DNA of 5,599 bases from a bacterium. Its GTDB lineage: Bacteria; Cyanobacteriota; Vampirovibrionia; Obscuribacterales; Obscuribacteraceae. Position 1 is the stretch's first letter; the number at the start of each line of letters is the position of its first letter. The notes under the pieces are model-generated. The model did no database searches. It saw only the letters and a list, made by a program, of their open reading frames with translations, and was not told the origin of the DNA. Positions 1 through 5,599 of the stretch are shown piece by piece. The DNA is taken from positions 1 to 5,599 of the forward strand of contig JAUIJG010000351.1 of assembly GCA_030431355.1 (NCBI GenBank). Direction: 5' to 3'. The translations under genes were made by a program, and so were the position numbers.

Positions 1-2908
1 TCAAGACTTTCTGCGGTCTGAAGAGGCAATAGGCATAAGCCTGGGTTTCGCTTCTTCCCACCCGACCTCTGAGCTGATAGAGCTGGGCAAGACCGAACTT
101 ATCCGCTTCATTGATGATTATTGTGTTGGCGTTTGGAATATCGAGTCCTGATTCGATGATGGTGGTGCAGAGCAAGATATCGAATTCATGGGAGTTGAAG
201 GAGAGCATCACATTCTCCAACTCTCTTTCATTCATCTGTCCGTGACCGACGATGATGCGGGCTTCCGGCACCAGCTGTTTTAGTTCGAAAGCGATGTTTT
301 CGATGGAATCTATTCGGTTGTGGACGAAATAGATCTGACCGCCTCGCTCCATCTCATGCAAAATAGCGGTTCTCACCAGGGGCAGCTTGTACTCACCGAC
401 AAAGGTTTTAACCGGCGCCCGGTTAACGGGAGGAGTGGAGATCAGGGACAGATCCCTGGTGCCGGAGAGAGCCATATTGAGGGTTCTGGGAATTGGGGTG
501 GCGGACATGGTCAAGACGTCGACCATCACCCTTAACTGTTTCAGCTTCTCTTTGTGGGCCACACCAAATCGGTGCTCTTCGTCGATGACCACCAGTCCGA
601 GGTCTTTGAAGGACATGTCCTTCTGGAGCATTCTGTGGGTGCCTACTACCACATCGCATTCACCGGTGGCCAGGCGTCGCACCACATCCCTCTGTTCTTT
701 TGCGGTGCGGAAGCGGCTCAATGACCCTAACCTGATCGGGTAAGGGGCGAAGCGCTCCGCCAGGGTGTTGAAGTGTTGCTGGGCCAGCACCGTGGTCGGT
801 ACCAACACAGCTGCCTGCCTGCCGGACATAACCATTTTGAAAATGGCACGAATAGCTACTTCTGTTTTACCGAATCCCACGTCACCACAGATCAGCCGGT
901 CCATAGGTTTTTTAGATTCGAGATCTTTTTTGACATCGACGATGGCTTGCCACTGGTCGGGAGTCTCTTCGAAAGGAAAAGCTTCCTCCATCTCATACTG
1001 CCAGGGCGTGTCTGGCGCTGACTGAAAACCTTCCTGTTTCGCTCTTAACGCATAAAGATTGACGAGATCCTCGGCAATCTGTTTTACCGAGCGCTTGACT
1101 CTCTTCTTGGTGGATTCCCATTCCGCTCCACCAAGCCTCGACAGCCTTGGTTTGTGATCTCCTGCGCCGCGATAGCGTGACAAAAGGTTGATCTGATCGA
1201 CTGGGACATAGAGCTTATCGTCGCCGGTATACTGTACGGTCAGATACTCTCTTTGTTGCTTGTCTACCTCTATTCTCTTGATTCCGGTAAACTGACCGAT
1301 TCCCTGCTTTATGTGGACAACATAGTCACCCACTTTCAGGTCGGTCACCGAGGTGAAGCGTTCATAGTTCTTGTCTATGGCAGGACGTCTGTAGACGGTG
1401 GGTTTACGCTTCAGTCCGAAAAGCTCACCATCCGTAATCGAAACAAGGCTCTCGTCATCGAGTACGAATCCGTGTATGAAACCATATCTGGTGACCCAGA
1501 CCGAGTCGTCCACAGGATTGCTTTCATCCTCAATGTTCTCGGATTGTCCTCGAATCACGGTATTGTCATTGGGACCGGAAACATATTTTGCCGGGCAGTC
1601 CCATTCTCTAAGAATCCCGATCATTCTCTGGGGTTGTTCCGTGGAGATGATAATGCGATTGGCTTGACTGCGCCATTCTCTGATCTTATCTATAACCAGA
1701 TTCATCTGGTTGCCGAATTTCTCCACCGGTTTGGCTTTAAATTCCACCACCGCTTCTTTGTCTTTCTCTTCAAAAACCGGAAGACTGGAGAGGAAGATGC
1801 GTTGGAAGTCTTTGAAACCTTCCATCACCTTTTGACCGGGTAAATGGAGCATCCAGGGTAGCTTGAGGAGTCTGCCGGATTCCTGACCTTCTTTATAGGC
1901 TTTGTCCAGTTTCTCTTCGAAAGAGCTCAATGACTGAGAAACCGAATCCCATTCATCAAAGGCGATTATGCTCTCTTTGTCTATGTAGTCCGCTAGAGAA
2001 GCAAAACTGTCATGGATGTATGGAGCGTAGTATTCAACCGACTCAGGGTAAGCTCCTGCTTCCAGGGATTCCAAATCGGTCTCCATCACGGATCGCAAAG
2101 TATCGGCGTCGTTGTCGGAAAGTTCTTTTATAGATTCGTCCATAACCGCGCGAAGGCTTTCCACCAGCCGGGTTCGACTCTCTTCTCCCTCGTCGAGCAC
2201 CACCCACCATCTGGGAGTGACGACAGCTTCAGTTAACTCTTCTACGGAGCGCTGACTCTCAATGTTGAAGGTTCGAATCGACTCAACCTCTTCTCCGAAG
2301 AACTCAAGACGAAGGGGAGCGCCGGTGGAGGGATAAATATCGACAATATCTCCCCGGATGCTGAATTCGCCTCTGAGAGAGACGAGGGTCTCCCGACTGT
2401 ATCCCAATCTTGTAAGTTTTTTAGCCAGCTCATCTGAAGAGTAGGATTCTTCCACTTTGATGGTAAAACAATTCTCTTTCAGCACTGCCGGTGGTAGGAT
2501 TCTCTGCATCAAGGCTTTGGCGGTTGCCACCACGACAAATGGCTCCCGGGGCTCATTCTGGAGATGTTGAAGCAGCTCCATCTGGCTAGCCACATTGTCG
2601 GGACTGCTCAATACTTGCTCGTAGGGTGAGACTTCCGAAGCAGGATAGAGAAAAACTCTATATTTTGAGAGATTTGAAAGTTCCTGGTGGTAATGGGCTG
2701 CGGAGTGATTGTCCTGGACAACAAGATAAACAGGCCTTCTTATCTCATGTTGCAGGCTTGAGATAATCAAGCTCTTGGCAGAATCGGTGAGACCGGCCAG
2801 ATTTAGTTCGGTTTTTGCTCCCCGGGCGGTTCTGGCTAGAAGGCGAGCATAGTTTGGGCTGTTTCTAAAGGACTCATGAAGAGCGTTGGCAAGTTTATTG
2901 TCGCGCAT
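1..2908 (-). CDS. mfd: Mfd transcription-repair coupling factor (3' end outside window)
   Basis: Mfd is a DNA translocase that recognises RNA polymerase stalled at a lesion, pushes it off the DNA and recruits UvrA for nucleotide excision repair. The frame stays open for 969 codons from the ATG at 2908 to the left edge; family members have about 1150 residues, so some 180 C-terminal residues, including the TRG motif and autoinhibitory domain, are missing. In order: a UvrB-like N-terminal module (about 1-350, with RGDIVDIYP near 185-193 and RLEFF at 200-204, the region that contacts UvrA); a charged, less conserved middle; the RNA polymerase-interaction domain (about 520-590, DYVVH at 528, YVPVDQ at 567); and the RecG-like motor with TPDQ (649), Walker [10 protein letters not shown] (675-683), DEEH (776-779), SATPIPRT (802 on) and QLRGRVGR (945 on). 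All motifs lie in one frame and look intact. The ATG gives an N-terminus resembling Bacillus Mfd. No clear Shine-Dalgarno precedes it. An in-frame GTG at 2968 is a less likely start. The gene is divergent from the TPR gene. Confidence 0.97.
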   Translation of the reverse strand, partial: MRDNKLANALHESFRNSPNYARLLARTARGAKTELNLAGLTDSAKSLIISSLQHEIRRPVYLVVQDNHSAAHYHQELSNLSKYRVFLYPASEVSPYEQVLSSPDNVASQMELLQHLQNEPREPFVVVATAKALMQRILPPAVLKENCFTIKVEESYSSDELAKKLTRLGYSRETLVSLRGEFSIRGDIVDIYPSTGAPLRLEFFGEEVESIRTFNIESQRSVEELTEAVVTPRWWVVLDEGEESRTRLVESLRAVMDESIKELSDNDADTLRSVMETDLESLEAGAYPESVEYYAPYIHDSFASLADYIDKESIIAFDEWDSVSQSLSSFEEKLDKAYKEGQESGRLLKLPWMLHLPGQKVMEGFKDFQRIFLSSLPVFEEKDKEAVVEFKAKPVEKFGNQMNLVIDKIREWRSQANRIIISTEQPQRMIGILREWDCPAKYVSGPNDNTVIRGQSENIEDESNPVDDSVWVTRYGFIHGFVLDDESLVSITDGELFGLKRKPTVYRRPAIDKNYERFTSVTDLKVGDYVVHIKQGIGQFTGIKRIEVDKQQREYLTVQYTGDDKLYVPVDQINLLSRYRGAGDHKPRLSRLGGAEWESTKKRVKRSVKQIAEDLVNLYALRAKQEGFQSAPDTPWQYEMEEAFPFEETPDQWQAIVDVKKDLESKKPMDRLICGDVGFGKTEVAIRAIFKMVMSGRQAAVLVPTTVLAQQHFNTLAERFAPYPIRLGSLSRFRTAKEQRDVVRRLATGECDVVVGTHRMLQKDMSFKDLGLVVIDEEHRFGVAHKEKLKQLRVMVDVLTMSATPIPRTLNMALSGTRDLSLISTPPVNRAPVKTFVGEYKLPLVRTAILHEMERGGQIYFVHNRIDSIENIAFELKQLVPEARIIVGHGQMNERELENVMLSFNSHEFDILLCTTIIESGLDIPNANTIIINEADKFGLAQLYQLRGRVGRSETQAYAYCLFRPQKVL

Positions 2909-3044
2909 AAGTTTTTGACTACTTTTAGTTACCTGTTTACGTGCCGCAGGGCTTCTAAAGAAGGGCACGTCCGGGAAAATTGGCAAACGAGTATCTTAAC
3001 ACGGGGGACAGATTAGGCTCCAGGAAATCAATTGCTATATGACT

Positions 3045-3067
3045 TTATCGATAACAAAATTGATAAC
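3045..3067. promoter_or_regulatory. Palindrome plus GATAAC direct repeat, operator-like
   Basis: TTATCGATAA at 3045-3054 is a perfect 10-bp palindrome. Its right half overlaps the first of two GATAAC copies (3050-3055 and 3062-3067), whose starts are 12 bp apart. The second copy covers the -35 box of the rightward promoter. The arrangement fits a repressor or activator site, but such short AT-rich matches also arise by chance and no regulator is identifiable. Confidence 0.3.
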
Positions 3068-3088
3068 TTCGTTAGATGAATCTATACT
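3060..3088 (+). promoter_or_regulatory. Sigma70-type promoter for the TPR gene
   Basis: The -35 element TTGATA (3060-3065) and the -10 element TATACT (3083-3088) are separated by exactly 17 bp, and each differs from the consensus at one or two positions. Transcription would start six or seven bases past the -10, at about 3095, which is the A of the first ATG of the downstream gene. The mRNA would therefore have almost no 5' leader. The call rests on motif match and spacing only. Confidence 0.55.
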
Positions 3089-3094
3089 TTAATA

Positions 3095-4492
3095 ATGATT
3101 ATGCGCTTCAGAAGAATCATCCCCATATGCATCTGTCTCGTGGTCTTTCTCACGGGCTCTTATTGCCAGTCTAAAACCACCAGGCAGTACCAGCGGGATG
3201 TATTTATTCATCTTGATCAGGGCAGCATGTTCCTGGAGTCGGGCCAGTACCAGGCCGCCAGGCAAGAATTTCAGAAAGCGCTTGAACTGGACAGCAATTG
3301 TCCGGATGCCTATAACAATCTGGGTCTGACTTATTATCGAACCGGCGACCTTACCGGAGCTTCGAAAAACTATATGAAGGCTCTGGAGATCGAACCGCTC
3401 TTTGTGCCCAGCCTCTCCAATCTGGCAGCTGTCCGCTACCAACAGGGGAAATTCTCCGATGCGGCAAATCTCTACCGGTTGGCGCTCCGCCTGGCCAACG
3501 AAAAGGACCCGCAGCTTCAATATAATCTCGCCAATGTTTTGAGGGATGATAAGGATTATTCGGAAGCTGAGATCCATTATCTGGAAGCGATAAAGCTGAA
3601 GCCGGATTTCGCCGCCGCCCATAATGGTCTTGGCGCCACCTATTACTGTCTCAGTGACTTTGATAAGGCTGAGCAGCACATAAATAAAGCGATCTCCCTC
3701 AAAAAAGACTATGCCCTGGCCTACTATCATCTCGGTCTGACCCTGGCAGCCAAAGGTGATGCCCAAAAAGCTATCGATGCCTATGAAGCATCTTTGAAAT
3801 TTGAAAAGAACTCGGCTTATAAAAAAGACACCCTGGCTAAGATTGCGGAGTTAAAAGGCGCTGCGGCAAAGCCTAACGGATCGGCTGCATCGGTCCAGAA
3901 GGTTGGGGGAAGTCTGGATTCCGTGACCAGCTTCATGGAGACAGGCAAGTTCGGCAAAGCCGAGGCTTTGCTTGCCGCTATGGTTGCCACAAAGCACGGC
4001 CGGGATGCCTCTTTCTGGAACACCCTTGGCTATTGCCAGCTGAAACAGGGTTTGCCAGCCAAAGTGGCTCAATCGGTCACCAATTTCAAGAAAGCTATTG
4101 AGTTGAGCGACGGTAGATTGATAGAAGCAAATTACAATCTGGCAAACGCTTATAAGAAGATGGGCAAATGGATGTCGGCGCGCAAGGCATGCAATGCCGC
4201 CATAGATGAAGCTCGTCGCCAGGAAAAGCTCTGCCCCCTGGTCCACAACCTTCACGGCATCATCCTCAAACATTCCGGAGATCTTAAAGGGGCTGAAAGT
4301 GCTTATCGAATAGCCATCGCCCAATCCATGGGCAAGCTGCCTGTGGCCCATTACAATCGAGGTCTGGTGCTTGAAAAGATGAAGAAGACCAGGGACGCTG
4401 TGAAAGAGTACAAAAATTATCTAAGAGACGCCCCTTCCGGCGCTAACGCTGCCAGGGCGCGAAATCATATCGCCGCTTTAATGGGCAGCTGA
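3095..4492 (+). CDS. Exported TPR-repeat protein with two repeat blocks
   Basis: A 465-residue protein built almost wholly of tetratricopeptide repeats, helix-turn-helix units that form protein-binding superhelices. The N-terminus is basic (R4, R6, R7) followed by a hydrophobic run at about 8-20, which looks like a signal peptide or membrane anchor. C24 does not sit in a standard lipobox (GSYC, no Leu at -3), so a lipoprotein is doubtful. Block one has about six repeats (roughly 37-238), with typical patterns such as AYNNLGLTYYRTGD (72-85) and FDKAEQHINKAI (189-200). An Ala/Gly/Ser-rich linker follows (about 255-273), then block two with about five more degenerate repeats (roughly 275-447). 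No enzymatic domain is visible, so the likely job is a periplasmic or envelope scaffold; the partner is unknown. Starts at ATG 3095 and ATG 3101 are both possible (M-I-M) and neither has a Shine-Dalgarno. The gene is divergent from mfd and 119 bp upstream of mnmA on the same strand. Confidence 0.9.
   Translation: MIMRFRRIIPICICLVVFLTGSYCQSKTTRQYQRDVFIHLDQGSMFLESGQYQAARQEFQKALELDSNCPDAYNNLGLTYYRTGDLTGASKNYMKALEIEPLFVPSLSNLAAVRYQQGKFSDAANLYRLALRLANEKDPQLQYNLANVLRDDKDYSEAEIHYLEAIKLKPDFAAAHNGLGATYYCLSDFDKAEQHINKAISLKKDYALAYYHLGLTLAAKGDAQKAIDAYEASLKFEKNSAYKKDTLAKIAELKGAAAKPNGSAASVQKVGGSLDSVTSFMETGKFGKAEALLAAMVATKHGRDASFWNTLGYCQLKQGLPAKVAQSVTNFKKAIELSDGRLIEANYNLANAYKKMGKWMSARKACNAAIDEARRQEKLCPLVHNLHGIILKHSGDLKGAESAYRIAIAQSMGKLPVAHYNRGLVLEKMKKTRDAVKEYKNYLRDAPSGANAARARNHIAALMGS
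3104..3166 (+). other. Predicted N-terminal signal peptide or anchor of the TPR protein
   Basis: Residues 4-24 comprise a positively charged start (R4, R6, R7), a hydrophobic core with I/C/L/V/F (8-19) and a small-residue stretch T-G-S before Y23-C24. This resembles a Sec signal peptide with possible cleavage around residues 22-26, or an uncleaved anchor. The lack of a clear A-x-A or lipobox makes the cleavage type uncertain. Confidence 0.6.
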
Positions 4493-4545
4493 GATTTATC
4501 TCCTCTATCGCGGACTCCAAAGAGTAAAGATTTCTGCCCCTGGCT

Positions 4546-4568
4546 CCCCCTGGTTGTCAACAAGGGGG
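4546..4568 (+). other. Stable hairpin without a U-tract
   Basis: The arms 4546-4555 and 4559-4568 pair over ten positions, with five C-G pairs at the base, one internal G·A mismatch (4552/4562) and a three-base GTC loop. The bases after it (CGGCTATATAG) have no T-run, and none follows in the reverse direction either, so it is not a standard intrinsic terminator. Its apex includes the near-palindrome GTTGTCAAC (4553-4561). Confidence 0.55.
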
Positions 4569-4580
4569 CGGCTATATAGT
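4554..4580 (+). promoter_or_regulatory. Weak candidate promoter for mnmA
   Basis: TTGTCA (4554-4559) is a good -35 match and TATAGT (4575-4580) a fair -10, but the spacer is only 15 bp. Transcription would begin near 4587, leaving a leader of about 25 bases before the ATG at 4612. The -35 lies inside the hairpin apex. Because of the short spacer, this is a tentative call. Confidence 0.25.
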
Positions 4581-4611
4581 AAAATCAGGGCTTTGCCAGA
4601 GTTCGAAAGTC

Positions 4612-5599
4612 ATGACCAGTACAGATACAAAATCCAATAAGAGAGCCGAAGACAAGGTAGATGCGGTGGTGGAGCCCGGGAAGAAACGTGAGTTGCCCGG
4701 AGTGGACGAACACGTCAACCTTCGCGGTAAAGACTCCGAGCTTCCTGATCCCGGTCTTGTGGAAGAAGTCTGTAATGTGGCTGCCCGTCGTGAAGTGAGA
4801 CCGGTGCCCAGGAATAAGACCCGGGTGGCGGTGTTAATGAGCGGTGGTGTCGATAGTAGTGCCACCGCAGCCTTGATGATGGAACAAGGTTATGACATTG
4901 TCGGAGTGACCGGATGGTTGATCAAATCCGGCAGTCGCTGCTGTGATACTGGTATGGTAGATGCGGCCAGGGTCTGCGAGCAGCTCGGAATAGAGCACCA
5001 TGCGGTGGATCTCAGAGAGTTGTTCAAGAATGAGATCATCAATCAGTTTCATGAGTCCTACGAAAGGGCCCGTACTCCATTGCCGTGCAGTCTCTGCAAC
5101 ACGCTTATCAAATGGGGAGCCCTTTTGAATTATGGCAAGAAGCATCTGGACGCCCGTTACGTGGCCACCGGTCATTACGCCCGGGTGGTGGAGACGGAGT
5201 CAGGTAGGCGACTGGCCCGGGCAAAAGACCCAGGCAAGGACCAGTCTTATGTTCTCTGGGGATTGACCCGGGAACAGCTTGATTCAACGCTGTTACCTCT
5301 GGGTGGATACATGAAAGAGGAGATTCGGGCCATTGCCCAGTCCCGAGGTCTCGTAATTGCCGACAAGCCGGACAGCCAGGATCTTTGCTTCATTCCCTTC
5401 GGCACCACACCCCAGGAGTATCTTGCTGATTTTATTGTGGAGAAGCCTGGACCAATAATTCACACCGTCACCGGTGCTTTATTGGGAGAACACAAAGGTA
5501 CCCACAACTACACTATCGGTCAGCGCCGCGGCATCGGTGTTGCCCATGAAACTCCTTTGTACGTGACCTCCCTGGACCCTGATAAGCGAGTGGTTTATG
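4612..5599 (+). CDS. mnmA: MnmA tRNA-specific 2-thiouridylase (3' end outside window)
   Basis: MnmA (TrmU) uses ATP to adenylate U34 and inserts sulfur delivered by a cysteine desulfurase, sometimes through a relay, giving s2U in tRNA-Lys, -Glu and -Gln in the cytoplasm. The window shows 329 codons. The PP-loop SGGVDSS is at residues 77-83. The first catalytic region is TPLPCSLCN (155-163; C159 and C162), ATGHYA is at 185-190, KDQSYVLWGL at 209-218, the second catalytic cysteine is in DSQDLCFIP (C259), and the tRNA-binding GQRRGIG loop is at 303-309. A CC pair (110-111) before GMVDAARVCEQLGI matches the cyanobacterial-type proteins. The PP-loop normally lies within the first 15 or so residues; here about 70 charged, proline-containing residues precede it. 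The ATG at 4612 has only a weak GAAAG upstream; an in-frame GTG at 4777, eight bases after GGAAGAAG, would give a near-normal N-terminus. Identity is certain; the start is not. Confidence 0.96.
   Translation, partial: MTSTDTKSNKRAEDKVDAVVEPGKKRELPGVDEHVNLRGKDSELPDPGLVEEVCNVAARREVRPVPRNKTRVAVLMSGGVDSSATAALMMEQGYDIVGVTGWLIKSGSRCCDTGMVDAARVCEQLGIEHHAVDLRELFKNEIINQFHESYERARTPLPCSLCNTLIKWGALLNYGKKHLDARYVATGHYARVVETESGRRLARAKDPGKDQSYVLWGLTREQLDSTLLPLGGYMKEEIRAIAQSRGLVIADKPDSQDLCFIPFGTTPQEYLADFIVEKPGPIIHTVTGALLGEHKGTHNYTIGQRRGIGVAHETPLYVTSLDPDKRVVY
4761..4779 (+). promoter_or_regulatory. Alternative mnmA start: purine-rich RBS and GTG
   Basis: GGAAGAAG (4761-4768) lies eight bases before an in-frame GTG at 4777-4779, codon 56 of the long form. 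Starting here would leave about 20 residues before the PP-loop, closer to normal for MnmA. It is a better Shine-Dalgarno-like element than the one before the ATG at 4612, but the match is partial and lies in a coding stretch rich in Glu codons, so it may be coincidence. Confidence 0.3.

Larger units (their letters stand above)
2909..3094. other. Divergent intergenic region between mfd and the TPR gene
   Basis: This 186-bp spacer separates two divergently transcribed genes. The right half is AT-rich and holds the rightward promoter, a short palindrome and a direct repeat. In the left half, towards mfd, I found no leftward -35/-10 pair with acceptable spacing, no Shine-Dalgarno and no hairpin of note. 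The mfd promoter is therefore unassigned; it may be weak or use another sigma factor. Confidence 0.7.
4493..4611. other. Intergenic region between the TPR gene and mnmA
   Basis: This 119-bp spacer contains a C-rich/G-rich hairpin and a weak promoter-like pair, described separately. No intrinsic terminator with a T-run follows the TPR stop, so read-through into mnmA is plausible. No small open frame with a convincing start is seen. Confidence 0.6.

Noticed and set aside
1253..1843. 196-codon plus-strand open frame inside mfd
   Set aside because: It is antisense to the RNA polymerase-interaction and middle domains of Mfd, which are read continuously on the minus strand.
3149..3166. Lipoprotein signal ending at Cys24 of the TPR protein
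   Set aside because: The residues before the Cys are G-S-Y. Leu at -3 and a small residue at -1 are missing, so lipidation is not supported.
3089..3766. 225-codon open frame on the minus strand opposite the TPR gene
   Set aside because: It is fully antisense to a gene with clear TPR periodicity. Its translation shows no recognisable domain and there is no supported start signal; it is a shadow of codon bias.
3851..4351. 166-codon minus-strand open frame opposite the second TPR block
   Set aside because: It overlaps the real coding frame, shows no family signature and has no ribosome-binding site.
4491..4502. GAGATTTATCTC inverted repeat over the TPR stop codon
   Set aside because: The stem is only four or five pairs with a tiny loop and no T-run; it is too weak to call.
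4546..4585. Rho-independent terminator for the TPR gene
   Set aside because: The hairpin is followed by CGGCTATATAG rather than a T-run, so it does not meet the usual definition.
4834..5175. 113-codon minus-strand open frame inside mnmA
   Set aside because: It lies opposite the PP-loop and first catalytic cysteine motif of MnmA, which are unmistakable on the plus strand.

Overview
The window holds three genes from a bacterial chromosome of roughly balanced base composition, and no RNA gene, CRISPR array or mobile element that I can see. The organism cannot be named from this stretch. Mfd and MnmA are near-universal bacterial proteins. The MnmA belongs to the T-P-x-P-C-x-x-C-N class, which I recall from cyanobacteria and alphaproteobacteria. 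None of the three starts has a clear Shine-Dalgarno sequence. Together these suggest a non-model Gram-negative-type lineage, but that is inference.

Layout. Bases 1-2908 (minus strand) encode the first 969 residues of Mfd, the transcription-repair coupling factor; its C-terminal end runs off the left edge. A 186-bp divergent intergenic region (2909-3094) follows. It carries a good sigma70-type promoter pointing right, a 10-bp palindrome and a GATAAC direct repeat. Bases 3095-4492 (plus) encode a 465-residue exported protein made of two blocks of tetratricopeptide repeats, whose specific role I do not recognise. A 119-bp gap (4493-4611) contains a strong hairpin without a U-tract and a weak candidate promoter. 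From 4612 to the right edge (plus) lies mnmA, the tRNA 2-thiouridylase, 5' complete and 3' truncated, with an unusual N-terminal extension of about 70 residues.

The genes do not form an evident pathway. Mfd acts in DNA repair at stalled RNA polymerase, MnmA in tRNA wobble-base thiolation, and the TPR protein probably as a periplasmic or membrane-anchored scaffold. The TPR gene and mnmA share a strand and could be partly co-transcribed, but nothing ties them functionally. The points worth a second look are the predicted leaderless start of the TPR gene with operator-like repeats in its promoter, the MnmA extension and cysteine set, and the hairpin between the TPR gene and mnmA. I found no convincing new multi-gene system.
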